Below, piece after piece: positions 40,113 through 52,981 of a DNA stretch of 61,305 bases (its first letter is position 1; every line of letters starts with the position of its first letter). The stretch comes from Gemmataceae bacterium (GTDB taxonomy: Bacteria > Planctomycetota > Planctomycetia > Gemmatales > Gemmataceae): assembly GCA_009691845.1 (NCBI GenBank), contig SIAJ01000023.1, forward strand, positions 1-61,305, given 5' to 3'. Position numbers and translations under genes: made by a program. The notes under the pieces are model-generated. The model had not been told where the DNA came from and ran no database searches. It was given only the letters and a program-made list of their open reading frames with translations.

Positions 40113-41069
40113 CTATGGGTTCGCGTTGGTGCTTGGCTTCGCCAAATACTGCACGAAGTTCACAAGATCGCCGATCTCATTCGGCTTGAGTGTCGCGCTG
40201 GCCGGCATCGGCGTGCCCGGCATGCCGAGTGCCAGCCGCTGATACAGCCGGTCACGATCACCGCCGCCCTTGTACACTCCGCGTGCCAGATCGCGCGGAT
40301 GGGTTGGCAAGCCATTCCCGCCGTTCTGAGGGGAATCGTTCTTCATTCCCTTCACCTGTGGTCCGTCTCCAGCCCCCTTTGGCCCATGACAGGTCGCACA
40401 GTTTGCTCCGAAGATCTTTTGGCCGCGAGCCAGCGAATCCGCATCTGCAGTCGGGAAATCGGAAGGAACCTCCTTGCGCGGACCGGGAGTGACCTGCTTC
40501 TCGATGGCTTTGATAATTTCCGGGATATTAACGTCGCCATCATCCTCGTCTTGTTTCAGTCGACGGCGGAACGCACCCGCCCAAGTGAGATGGCGGACGT
40601 GCTGAATGATCGCCCGGCGTTCAGCCTCGGTGAGTTGCTCGAACGCGGGCATGCCCGTGCCCGGGATTCCGTTCTTGATGGCATGATGCAAATCTTCATC
40701 GCACGGGACGCCGTTGGTCGTGGTCGAAAGCTGGAATTTTTCCTCGCCGAACTTGCGAGCCCAGGGATTCAAGTGTCCGCTGGTGATGCCATCGGCTTTG
40801 CCGCGATCGCCGTGACAGCGGGCGCAATTTTGCAAATAAAGGCTCAGGCCGTTTGGCTCTACATTCACGGTTTCCGGATGAACTTCGGGTGCTTGCCGTT
40901 CGTATTTTGCTCCCGAGTAAACAATCCAACCCCCGATTAGCATGTAGCCAAGCAGCAAGAGCGGAGTTGCAAACAAAACCATCGTTTTCAGCCGCGATAA
41001 CCCAGGCCCGGTTGCAGGGGCTGAGGGTGGGTTGGCTTGCGTCGCTTCTAGGCTCGTCGTCACGGACAT
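40113..41069 (-). CDS. Membrane-anchored diheme cytochrome c
   Basis: A 318-residue protein with one N-terminal membrane helix (about 30-50) and two class-I cytochrome c domains. Heme motifs are Cys82-Ala-Arg-Cys85-His86 and Cys224-Ala-Thr-Cys227-His228, each followed by a probable Met ligand (GTGMPAF and GTPMPAS). It would carry electrons on the outer face of the membrane. It is divergent from an MFS gene. No oxidase subunits lie nearby. Confidence 0.9.
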   Translation of the reverse strand: MSVTTSLEATQANPPSAPATGPGLSRLKTMVLFATPLLLLGYMLIGGWIVYSGAKYERQAPEVHPETVNVEPNGLSLYLQNCARCHGDRGKADGITSGHLNPWARKFGEEKFQLSTTTNGVPCDEDLHHAIKNGIPGTGMPAFEQLTEAERRAIIQHVRHLTWAGAFRRRLKQDEDDGDVNIPEIIKAIEKQVTPGPRKEVPSDFPTADADSLARGQKIFGANCATCHGPKGAGDGPQVKGMKNDSPQNGGNGLPTHPRDLARGVYKGGGDRDRLYQRLALGMPGTPMPASATLKPNEIGDLVNFVQYLAKPSTNANP

Positions 41070-41217
41070 TCGGCAGTCACTCCAGGCGAAATCGATCCCT
41101 TTCGATCAATTGTAGGTGCAGTGGGGTTCGGTCAACCAGCAGTTTGCAAGAGAAAATAGTATCGGCATCTGCTCTCGGCGTGTAAACTCTTCCCTTTCCC
41201 ACCCGATCGGGCCTTGC

Positions 41218-42462
41218 ATGTCTACCCAACCCACGCACGACTCGAAGTTCAAATGGTGGATTTGCGTTCTGCTGCTGCTTGCCTCGACGTTGAACTACAT
41301 GGATCGGCAGGCACTGAGCCAAACATCGGCCCGCATCTCGGATTACTTCCAAATCTCGAACACGCAACTTGGGCAACTGGAATCCGCCTTTAATATCGCG
41401 TTTGCCGTGGGCGTATTCAGCATCGGCATGATCGTGGACAAAGCGAACATCCGCGTCATCTACCCGGTTATCGTCGTCCTTTGGTCGCTCGCAGGATTCG
41501 CGTCTGGCTATGCAAGTTCGTTTACGTACCTGCTGATCTGTCGCCTTGCCTTGGGGCTGTTCGAAGCCGGGAACATTCCCTGTGGAATCCTCACTGTTAA
41601 GCGAGTCCTTAAGCCCGAGGAGCGAGCACTCGGCAACGGCATGTTTCAGAGCGGCACAGCCCTCGGCGCGATCATTACGCCCTTGGTAGTCCTCCTGTGC
41701 CTGATGGTGGTCGAACGAACCACCACGGACAACCCCGCTTTCGCCTGGCAACTTCCCTTTCGCGTGGTCGGAGCAATTGGTTTGCTCTGGGCAGCAGCCT
41801 GGCTGTTGACCGTACGCACGCACCATGTTCAAGCTCCGCCCAGCACCACCCCCGTCGAGGCGAGCGATACCTACTGGGCCATCTTTCAGAATCGCCGCTT
41901 CTGGGTTGCTCTGTTGGTCGTCATGTCGATCAATGCCCCCTGGCGGTCGTTCGGCTTTTGGCTGCCGAAAATGCTTCAGAAGGAGAAAGAGTATTCGGAA
42001 ATCAGCACGCTCTGGATCACTCCAGGGTTCTTTTTCGCGGCCGACCTGGGGTCGCTTACGGTCGGTTTCGTGACACTCTGGCTGGCTCGTCGCGGCTTCA
42101 CCCTGCATCGGGCACGATTGCTCTGTTTTCTAGGCTGCACGTTGCTGACGACACTTTCGGTCTTGTCCGCGTTGGCCCCAAAGGGGCCTCTGCTGATTGC
42201 AGTTCTGTATCTCATGGGCTTTGGCGCCCTGGGATTGTTCCCCATTTACTATGCTCTCAGTCAGGACATTTCGTCGAAACATCAAGGAAAAGTGACCGGA
42301 ACGCTCAGTTGCCTGAACGCGGGCTACCTGGCTGTGCTCTTTCCGTTGCAGGGCCTACTGATCGACAATCTGCAATCGTTCTCACTGGCCCTGGGTGTGG
42401 TGGGAGTGTTTCCCATCGTGGGGCTTTTGGCACTCGCGTTCTTCTGGAAGAAACCGTCGTGA
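41218..42462 (+). CDS. MFS transporter, anion:cation symporter (hexuronate/sugar-acid) type
   Basis: A 414-residue protein with 12 membrane helices. The first helix carries LLLASTLNYMDRQALS, the ACS-family pattern of the ExuT/GudP and sialate-like transporters, and the RLALGLFEAGNIPCG segment follows. It probably imports sugar acids with protons; the substrate is unknown. I start at the ATG at 41218; the earlier in-frame start lies in leader sequence. The stop overlaps a 10-bp hairpin (42455-42477), and the Pnkp-like gene starts 33 bases later. Confidence 0.87.
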   Translation: MSTQPTHDSKFKWWICVLLLLASTLNYMDRQALSQTSARISDYFQISNTQLGQLESAFNIAFAVGVFSIGMIVDKANIRVIYPVIVVLWSLAGFASGYASSFTYLLICRLALGLFEAGNIPCGILTVKRVLKPEERALGNGMFQSGTALGAIITPLVVLLCLMVVERTTTDNPAFAWQLPFRVVGAIGLLWAAAWLLTVRTHHVQAPPSTTPVEASDTYWAIFQNRRFWVALLVVMSINAPWRSFGFWLPKMLQKEKEYSEISTLWITPGFFFAADLGSLTVGFVTLWLARRGFTLHRARLLCFLGCTLLTTLSVLSALAPKGPLLIAVLYLMGFGALGLFPIYYALSQDISSKHQGKVTGTLSCLNAGYLAVLFPLQGLLIDNLQSFSLALGVVGVFPIVGLLALAFFWKKPS

Positions 42463-42495
42463 CCGCTGGTCACGACGCTTAACGTTGCGTTGTTC

Positions 42496-43791
42496 ATGAC
42501 GATCAGTATTCCCGAACTCGCGCTCGTCGTTCTTGTCGGTCCCTCCGGTTCCGGGAAATCCACGTTCGCACGCCGCCATTTCAAGGCGACCGAGATTCTT
42601 TCTTCCGATCACTTTCGGGCAATGATCGCGGATGACGAGAACGAACAATCCGTGACGTTCGGTGCGTTCGAACTGCTCTATCTGACGGCCGCGAAACGAC
42701 TGGCCGCGGGTCGCCTGACGGTCATCGATGCGACAAACGTGAAAGCGGACTCGCGGAAAGAGTGCCTCCAACTCGCACGCCGCTACCACGTGCAACCGGT
42801 CGCGATCGTGTTCGACCTCCCCGAGGGACTTTGTGCCGCCCGTGCCGAGGGGCGGGCCGAACGCCCCGTAGCCGCGAACGTCGTGCAGAAACACGCGAAT
42901 TCGCTCCGGCACTCGTTTCACATGTTGGAATCCGAAGGATTCAAGTCGATCCACGTGCTTGCAACACCCGAAGAAGTCGATGCCGTCACGATCGTCCGCG
43001 AGCGATTGCCGGTGAATCGCCGGGAGGAGACTGGTCCGTTTGACCTCATCGGGGATGTTCACGGCTGCATCGACGAGTTCAAGGAACTGCTCGACAAGCT
43101 CGGGTACGTCGTGTCCGAATCCGGCATTTCGCCCCCCGAGGGACGCAAGCTCGTTTTCGTTGGCGATCTCATTGATCGAGGGCCCGATTCGCTGGGCGTG
43201 CTCCGGATGGTGATGCAGATGGTTGAGACGGGCACCGCCCTGTGCGTGCGGGGCAACCACGACGACAAGCTGTTGCGAAAACTACAGGGGCGTGACATCA
43301 CGATTGGCCACGGGCTTGCGGAGACCCTGGAACAACTCGCGAAGGAGCCGCCCGAATTTCTCGACCAGGTGCGGTTGTTTCTCGAATCGCTGCCGACGCA
43401 CTATGTACTCGATGGCGGCAAGCTGGTGGTCGCCCATGCTGGATTGAAGGAGCATCTGCACGGCCGCGTGTCCGACCGTGTGCGGGCCTTTTGCCTCTAC
43501 GGCGACACGACGGGCGAGAGCGATGCGCATGGCCTGCCAGTGCGGCTGAACTGGGCGGAAGAATACAAAGGCCGGGCGATGGTGGTCTATGGCCACACGC
43601 CGAAACTTGCTGCCGAGTGGCAAAACAAAACGATCTGCATCGACACTGCCTGTGCGTTCGGCAACCTGCTCACAGCCTTGCGCTATCCCGAAGGCGAGTT
43701 GGTTTCCGTTCCCGCTCGCCAGCAGTACGCGGAGCCGAGGCGACCGTTCGGTGCGACTACGCCACCTTCCGCATCCGCTGCAGTTCCTTGA
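42496..43791 (+). CDS. Polynucleotide kinase-phosphatase lacking the ligase domain (Pnkp-like)
   Basis: A 431-residue protein that matches the first two thirds of bacterial Pnkp, the end-healing part of the Pnkp/Hen1 RNA repair system. The 5' kinase has Walker A GPSGSGKST (Lys21) and LSSDHFRAMIADDENEQS. The 2',3'-phosphatase has GDVHG (Asp187, His189), GDLIDRGP (Asp224) and GNHDD (Asn254). Known Pnkp is about 850 residues with a C-terminal ligase; here the protein ends right after LVSVPARQQYAEP, the usual domain boundary. No ligase or hen1 is next to it. Its 3' end overlaps the convergent aminotransferase gene by 35 bases. Confidence 0.88.
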   Translation: MTISIPELALVVLVGPSGSGKSTFARRHFKATEILSSDHFRAMIADDENEQSVTFGAFELLYLTAAKRLAAGRLTVIDATNVKADSRKECLQLARRYHVQPVAIVFDLPEGLCAARAEGRAERPVAANVVQKHANSLRHSFHMLESEGFKSIHVLATPEEVDAVTIVRERLPVNRREETGPFDLIGDVHGCIDEFKELLDKLGYVVSESGISPPEGRKLVFVGDLIDRGPDSLGVLRMVMQMVETGTALCVRGNHDDKLLRKLQGRDITIGHGLAETLEQLAKEPPEFLDQVRLFLESLPTHYVLDGGKLVVAHAGLKEHLHGRVSDRVRAFCLYGDTTGESDAHGLPVRLNWAEEYKGRAMVVYGHTPKLAAEWQNKTICIDTACAFGNLLTALRYPEGELVSVPARQQYAEPRRPFGATTPPSASAAVP

Positions 43792-44926
43792 GCCGGGTTC
43801 CCGCCGCGTGCAGCGTGTCGTCCTTCTTGGCAAACATGAATCGCACCATCGTCTTGCCGAGTTGTTTCGGCGAATAAAAGCTGCTGCCGGGCACGGCCGA
43901 GACGCCCACTTGCTCGATCATCGCCTTCACGAAGACCGTGTCGTCGTCCCAACCGAGCGGCGAAATGTCGGTCATCACATAATAGGCCCCCTCCGGTTCG
44001 TACACCGTCAGGCCGGATTCGCGAAGATACGGCAAGAACATGTCGCGCCGTCGCGTGTAGTCGTGCTTCAGCTTGGCATAATATTCGTCCGGAAAGTTCA
44101 AGGCCGCGACGCCGGCCATTTGCAACGGATGCGGAGCGCCAACAGTCAGGAAATCGTGAGCCTTGCGGATGCCGTTGCTCACTTCCGGCGGGGCGATGCA
44201 GTAGCCGAGTCGCCAACCGGTGACGCTAAATGTTTTCGACAGACCGCTGATCGTCACGGTCCGTTCCAACATGCCCGGCAGCGATGCGATGCTGACGTGC
44301 GGCAAATCGTTGTGGATGATGTACTCGTAAATCTCGTCGGCCAAGGCGAATGCGTCGTATTTCTGGCACAACTCTGCCACGAGCGATAACTCCTCGCGAG
44401 TGAACACGTGCCCGGTCGGATTATTGGGTGTGTTGAGAATGATCGCTTTGGTTCGCGGGGAAAATGCTCGACGCAGTTCATCAGGATCGAACGTCCAGTG
44501 TGGCGGCCGCAATGGAACCCAAATGGGTTTCGCACCACTGATGATCGCGTCGGGCCCGTAGTTCTCGTAGAAGGGCTGAAAGATCACGACCTCATCGCCC
44601 GGATCGACCAGGGCGAGCATCGTGGCCATCATGCATTCGGTTGCCCCGCAGCAAACAGTGACATTGCGATCCGGATCGCACGGGATACCGTTGAACTTGG
44701 TCACTTTGGCGGCAATCGCTTCCCGAAGTGCCGGCGCGCCCCAGGTGATGGCGTACTGGTTGTATCCATCTTGAATCGCCTTGCAGGCTGCGTCCTTGAT
44801 CGCTTGAGGCGATTCAAAGTCGGGCATGCCTTGACCGAGGTTGATCGCCCCGTGCCGGGCGGCCAGGCGGGTCATTTCGCGAATGACCGATTCGGAGAAG
44901 TGACTAACGCGATCGGCAAGCTTCAT
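43757..44926 (-). CDS. PLP-dependent aminotransferase class I/II
   Basis: A 389-residue fold-type I aminotransferase. The PLP lysine is Lys231 in SGLSKTFSVTGWRLGY, with INLGQGMPDF at the start, LNTPNNPTG in the middle and the C-terminal MVRFMFAKKDD. It resembles the aspartate/aromatic/methionine and kynurenine aminotransferase group; the exact amino donor cannot be read. It is transcribed divergently from the amine oxidase gene with 134 bases between them. Confidence 0.9.
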   Translation of the reverse strand: MKLADRVSHFSESVIREMTRLAARHGAINLGQGMPDFESPQAIKDAACKAIQDGYNQYAITWGAPALREAIAAKVTKFNGIPCDPDRNVTVCCGATECMMATMLALVDPGDEVVIFQPFYENYGPDAIISGAKPIWVPLRPPHWTFDPDELRRAFSPRTKAIILNTPNNPTGHVFTREELSLVAELCQKYDAFALADEIYEYIIHNDLPHVSIASLPGMLERTVTISGLSKTFSVTGWRLGYCIAPPEVSNGIRKAHDFLTVGAPHPLQMAGVAALNFPDEYYAKLKHDYTRRRDMFLPYLRESGLTVYEPEGAYYVMTDISPLGWDDDTVFVKAMIEQVGVSAVPGSSFYSPKQLGKTMVRFMFAKKDDTLHAAGTRLKELQRMRKVA

Positions 44927-45060
44927 GGTGTCCCCATCGAGATTTCATTACCTTCTTTTATCGGCTCGCACATGCCGGATCGACGGAGTTTTTTGCTTGG
45001 AGCAATTCGCCCAACCGTCTAAACTTCCCGAGTCCCAATCTTCTACGACGAAGTGCCAAC

Positions 45061-46980
45061 ATGAACAGCACGATTCCGCATCCTCTTGAGCCACTTACGG
45101 CCGCCGAAGTTCAACTGGCCGTCTCGATCCTGAAGGATGCCGGCAAGGTCACGCCGACGACACGGTTCGTCTCCGTCAGTCTGCGTGAACCGCAGAAGAA
45201 CCTGGTCCACGGCTTCAATGGGACACAGTCGATTCCCCGCGTTGCCTTCGCCGTGTTGTTCGACAACAAGACCAATTCGTGTTACGAGGCCATGGTCGCT
45301 CTCTCCAAAAAGGAAGTCGTCACCTGGAAACATGTTCCCGGTGTGCAACCAACCATGACGGCCGACGAGCAGGTCGAATGCGAACAGGCCGTCCTTGCCA
45401 GTCCGGAGTTCAAGGCCGCCCTCAAGAAGCAATACGGCATCGACGACACCTCGCTCGTCATGGTCGATATCTGGAGTGCCGGCAACTACGGCCAACCGGA
45501 AGAATCCAATCGCCGGCTGGCTCGCCCGCTCTGCTTCATGCGTACCGATCCCACGGATAACGGCTACGTTCGGCCGATCGAAGGGATTCGGCCTGTCGTC
45601 GATTTGAACGAGATGAAGGTCATTCGCGTTGAGGAGTATGGCCATTGGCCGCTGCCGCCCGTCACGGCAAACTACGCCGCCGACCGAGTGCCGAACCAAC
45701 GCCAGGACATCAAGCCGCTCGAAATCACGCAGCCGGAAGGCCCGAGTTTCACCGTCGATGGCTATCAGGTGAAGTGGCAGAACTGGAGCTTCACGATTGG
45801 CTTCAATGCCCGCGAAGGGCTCACGTTGCACCACATTCGTTACAGCGATCACGGCAAGGATCGCTCGATCCTCTATCGCGCGTCGCTCACCGAGATGGTG
45901 GTTCCCTACGGCGACCCGGCAGAAACGCAATACCGCAAAAACGCCTTCGACGTGGGCGAGTACGGCATGGGCATTTGCGCCAACAGCCTGACGCTCGGCT
46001 GCGATTGCCTGGGCCTGATCCGCTACTTCGACGCCCACCTGTGCAACAGTCGTGGCGAGCCGTTAACCATCAAGAACGCGATCTGCATGCACGAGGAAGA
46101 CTATGGCATCCTCTGGAAGCACACCGATCGCCGGTTGGACGTCCCGGAAGTTCGACGCTCCCGTCGGTTGGTGATATCCTCGGTCTCGACCGTCGAGAAC
46201 TACGAATACGGCTTCTTCTGGTATCTGTATCAGGACGGCAATATTCAGTTCGAGATCAAGCTCACGGGCATCCTCTCTCTCGGGGCCCTGAAGCCGGGCG
46301 AGACGAACCCCTATGGTACGCTGATCGCTCCGCAGTTGTACGCACCGAATCATCAGCATTTTTTCAACATGCGGCTCGACTTCGATCTCGATGGCGTGCC
46401 CAACTCGATCTATCAGATCGACGTGAAGCCCGACGAGCCTGGACCGAAGAATCCGCACGGCAACGCGTTCTCCGCACGACCGACGCTGCTGAAGTCCGAG
46501 AAACAGGCCCGAGCAAATCTGGATCTGCAAACCACGCGCACCTGGAAAATCGTCAATCCGGCTGTGAAAAACGTGGTCGGCGAACCGGTCGGCTACAAGT
46601 TCATGCCCGGCGACAACACCTTCCCGATGGCGAGTGCCGATGCCTGGTGGCGCAAACGTGCGGGCTTCGTGAACAATCACGTCTGGGTCACGCTGTTCAA
46701 CGAAAACGAGAACTACGCGGCCGGCGACTACCCGAACCAGAGCCAGGGGGGCGACGGCCTAATTTCCTGGACCAACGCGGATCGACCGATCGACAACACG
46801 GATGTGGTGCTCTGGTACACCTTCGGCCACACGCATATTCCACGGGCGGAAGATTACCCCGTGATGCCCACGGCCTACATCGGCTTCATGCTCAAGCCAA
46901 ACGGCTTCTTCGAGATGAACCCGGCCAACGACGTGCCGCCTTCGGCGAAGAAGGAAGAGAAGAAGGCTTGCTGTCATTAG
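45061..46980 (+). CDS. Copper amine oxidase (primary-amine oxidase)
   Basis: A 639-residue quinoenzyme of normal length that oxidises primary amines to aldehydes with H2O2 and ammonia. Tyr381 in VENYEYGF is the TPQ precursor, Asp297 in NAFDVGEY is the catalytic base, and the copper His residues lie in HQHFFNMRLDFD and TFGHTHIPR. There is no evident signal peptide, so it may be cytoplasmic, unlike E. coli TynA. The C-terminus ends Lys/Glu-rich with CCH. An inverted-repeat hairpin follows. Confidence 0.94.
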   Translation: MNSTIPHPLEPLTAAEVQLAVSILKDAGKVTPTTRFVSVSLREPQKNLVHGFNGTQSIPRVAFAVLFDNKTNSCYEAMVALSKKEVVTWKHVPGVQPTMTADEQVECEQAVLASPEFKAALKKQYGIDDTSLVMVDIWSAGNYGQPEESNRRLARPLCFMRTDPTDNGYVRPIEGIRPVVDLNEMKVIRVEEYGHWPLPPVTANYAADRVPNQRQDIKPLEITQPEGPSFTVDGYQVKWQNWSFTIGFNAREGLTLHHIRYSDHGKDRSILYRASLTEMVVPYGDPAETQYRKNAFDVGEYGMGICANSLTLGCDCLGLIRYFDAHLCNSRGEPLTIKNAICMHEEDYGILWKHTDRRLDVPEVRRSRRLVISSVSTVENYEYGFFWYLYQDGNIQFEIKLTGILSLGALKPGETNPYGTLIAPQLYAPNHQHFFNMRLDFDLDGVPNSIYQIDVKPDEPGPKNPHGNAFSARPTLLKSEKQARANLDLQTTRTWKIVNPAVKNVVGEPVGYKFMPGDNTFPMASADAWWRKRAGFVNNHVWVTLFNENENYAAGDYPNQSQGGDGLISWTNADRPIDNTDVVLWYTFGHTHIPRAEDYPVMPTAYIGFMLKPNGFFEMNPANDVPPSAKKEEKKACCH

Positions 46981-47020
46981 CATCGGCGACCGGAGCGGCG
47001 TGAGCCGCCCGAGTAGGACT

Positions 47021-50778
<3,758 letters not shown>

Positions 50779-50817
50779 GCTACACCCACCCTACAAGACA
50801 ATATTACTGGAGCGGAT

Positions 50818-50985
50818 ATGGTCTTCGCTGTGCAATGCCCCGAGCCGAAATGCCGCAAGTACATGCTCGTGGAAGAAGAGGATCGCGGAACGATTGTCCT
50901 GTGCCTGGTTTGCAAAACCCCAATCCGTGTCGGCGAGCCTGAACCCTCGGAGACTAGCCGCCCAATACCAGGCCGGCGCTCCTGA
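50818..50985 (+). CDS. Small zinc-ribbon-like protein
   Basis: A 55-residue open frame with GGAG 6-9 bases before the ATG. It has Cys7-x4-Cys12 in CPEPKC and Cys29-x-x-Cys32 in CLVC, fitting one zinc ribbon, and a Pro/Arg-rich tail. It lies 39 bases after the sialidase-esterase gene on the same strand. No function can be assigned, and it is too short for firm proof of coding, but the Cys spacing is persuasive. Confidence 0.55.
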   Translation: MVFAVQCPEPKCRKYMLVEEEDRGTIVLCLVCKTPIRVGEPEPSETSRPIPGRRS

Positions 50986-51001
50986 CTTCTGTTCCCCGTC
51001 C

Positions 51002-51958
51002 TTAAGGTCGTTCGTTATCTCGGCCGAGTGAGGTATCGTGAGGAAATAACCCCGCACCTACTTGGCCCTTCGCGTTGTAGAAGATGTTGTCGCCATTCAC
51101 GCCGACGGTTGGCGTCGTGCAAAACTGAACATTGCCGCCGATGAACAGGACGTTCTGGCCATGCCGATGATTGCATGGCACGGCCTGGCTCCCCTGGCGG
51201 AGCGGAGCGTCGGCAAGAATTGCCGTGTTGCCAAACTCGGGCCGCCGATCGATACCATTCAATTCACCCATCGAATCGCGGAAGCCCAGGCTGTAGGCGT
51301 AGTTCACGAATCCCTGCCCATTCGCGGCCTGGCTGGCCGGGCAGACAATTCGATCTTCTTGAGGGAGGTAGCCCGCGAGTTTCAAAGCCTCGGCCGCACT
51401 CGCTGCCACCATGCCATCCTCGACGCGGGGGAAGTGGCCATTGTTGGAGTCGCTATAGTCCGAGGCCGCGACGTAGAACTGACGCATCGAATTCTGACAG
51501 GTCGCCCGATCGCGTTGCTGGCGAACATGAACGACAACGGGGAACACCAAAGCCAGGACGGACGCGGACAGGCCGATCATCGCGATGATATTACGTCGAC
51601 CAGAAGCCGAGGGCATCGGATCGGAAACGGGTGGAGCCGGTCGAACCCTTGGCCTGGCCGGTGGTGGGCTGGCGAGTGCCGCGGCCCGTCGAATCATCTC
51701 CCCCGTACGGCCGGCATCCGCGGTGGATGTCGGTCCTTCGGTGGCGACCATGTGCTCGGCCACGCGTGAAAGGGTGCGAAGCCACAAGTCGGCACGTGGC
51801 TCAAATACCTCGCGGGTGGCTTCAAGCGGAGCGATAGCCTTGCGGAGCACGGCCAGATCGTGGATGGCCGACGGATCGTCCGCGAGCAACCGCTCGACTT
51901 CGAGTGTCGTCTCCGCGTCGTTGGCTTTCAACATGTGGCCTAGGAGTTTGTCTTCCAC
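51002..51958 (-). CDS. Probable transmembrane anti-sigma factor with pseudopilin-like ectodomain
   Basis: A 318-residue protein starting at a GTG with GGAGG upstream. The N-terminus (1-105) is cytoplasmic, helical and acidic, as in anti-sigma factors. One membrane helix (about 123-145) follows. The outer part begins RATCQNSMRQFYVAASDYSD and NNGHFP, then HGQNVLFIGGNVQF, matching the C-terminal module of DUF1559 pilin-like proteins, but without the GFTLIE prepilin cleavage site. It is 18 bases downstream of an ECF sigma gene, which is why I call it anti-sigma; a zinc HxxxCxxC anti-sigma motif is not evident. Confidence 0.72.
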   Translation of the reverse strand: MEDKLLGHMLKANDAETTLEVERLLADDPSAIHDLAVLRKAIAPLEATREVFEPRADLWLRTLSRVAEHMVATEGPTSTADAGRTGEMIRRAAALASPPPARPRVRPAPPVSDPMPSASGRRNIIAMIGLSASVLALVFPVVVHVRQQRDRATCQNSMRQFYVAASDYSDSNNGHFPRVEDGMVAASAAEALKLAGYLPQEDRIVCPASQAANGQGFVNYAYSLGFRDSMGELNGIDRRPEFGNTAILADAPLRQGSQAVPCNHRHGQNVLFIGGNVQFCTTPTVGVNGDNIFYNAKGQVGAGLFPHDTSLGRDNERP

Positions 51959-51976
51959 GGCTTCACCTCCAGTCGA

Positions 51977-52588
51977 TTAATCATTCTTCATGCCAGCTTG
52001 TTCCCAAACCTCTTGCAACTTCATCATCGCCGCATGGAGCCGAGACTTCACGGTACCAAGCGGAATCTCCAGGGCGTCCGCGATTTCCTGATACTTCAGG
52101 CCCTGATAGTAGGCCATCAGGATCACCTGCTTCAAGAAGTCCGGCAGGCGATCCAAACAGGCCCGAACCAATTCCCCGGTCTCGGCCTGATCCACGTTGT
52201 CGAACGGGTCCGATTCACGAGCTTCGAGCAAATCGATCAACCCGCGTCGTTCGCCGTCAGCCTCGGTCTCCGTTTGCTCCAGACTCACGGTTGGGTGCCG
52301 GCCAATCTTCCGCATCGCGTCGATCGCCTGGTTCGTGGCAATCGCATAGAGCCAAGGGCGAACCGGCCGACCGGGTTCATATTGGCCGGCCTTGGCGAAC
52401 ACCTGGACGAACGTGGTCTGAAACACATCGTCGGCCAGATCGGCATCGCCCAGATAGCGGCGAAGGTATCCGTACAACTCACGCTGATACCGTCTGACGA
52501 GCGTACCAAACACGTCCCGCTGGCCCTTGCGGAACAGTCCGAGAAGTTCTTCGTCCGAACACTTCGCTAGCGGATCGAGTTCGCGCAC
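51977..52588 (-). CDS. ECF-type RNA polymerase sigma factor
   Basis: A 203-residue extracytoplasmic-function sigma factor. Region 2 includes VRRYQRELYGYLRRYLGDAD and a VFQTTFVQVFAKAGQYEPGR stretch, and region 4 has LPDFLKQVILMAYYQGLKYQ and the helix-turn-helix IPLGTVKSRLHAAMMKLQ. The start is a GTG at 52588; no clear ribosome site is seen. It pairs with the adjacent anti-sigma-like membrane gene. The 393 bases upstream hold no gene and should contain the promoter, possibly autoregulated. Confidence 0.93.
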   Translation of the reverse strand: MRELDPLAKCSDEELLGLFRKGQRDVFGTLVRRYQRELYGYLRRYLGDADLADDVFQTTFVQVFAKAGQYEPGRPVRPWLYAIATNQAIDAMRKIGRHPTVSLEQTETEADGERRGLIDLLEARESDPFDNVDQAETGELVRACLDRLPDFLKQVILMAYYQGLKYQEIADALEIPLGTVKSRLHAAMMKLQEVWEQAGMKND

Positions 52589-52981
52589 CAGATACCTATC
52601 TTCAGTACGCCGAGCAAGCCAGCGTGGTTCGCGGAGAGAAAGTGAGGAAGCTTTTGAATTCTACACGGTCCCAGGCCGGTTGGCCTTATCCAGGCTGGCC
52701 TGCCACCATAGTATCTTGTTCCCAACTGGACGACCCCGGCCAAAGTCCTCGCGTTCGCAAGTCATTAAATATTGTCCGGGATGCCAGTCAGAAGGGCGCA
52801 TTCTCGCGGCCCGGTCGCGGTTGCTTCGGGACGATTTGGCCGAGGCATGTGGATGAGTTGGAGTGAAGAAAAAACCATGCCAAAAGAGGCCATCTGGGAC
52901 GCGCACGCAGCGAAGCGGAGGAAGCGGGCCGCGACCATCGCTTACTTCCCTACGTGCGCGGCTCTGTTGGGTGCGGACAAC
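52589..52981. other. No supported gene; likely regulatory region
   Basis: A 393-base gap upstream of the sigma gene and downstream of ruvX. Open frames here lack motifs or ribosome sites. No repeat or hairpin stands out. Confidence 0.55.

Noticed and set aside
52661..52906. An 81-residue minus-strand frame upstream of the sigma gene
   Set aside because: It has no motif and an unusual residue composition. I regard the region as regulatory.
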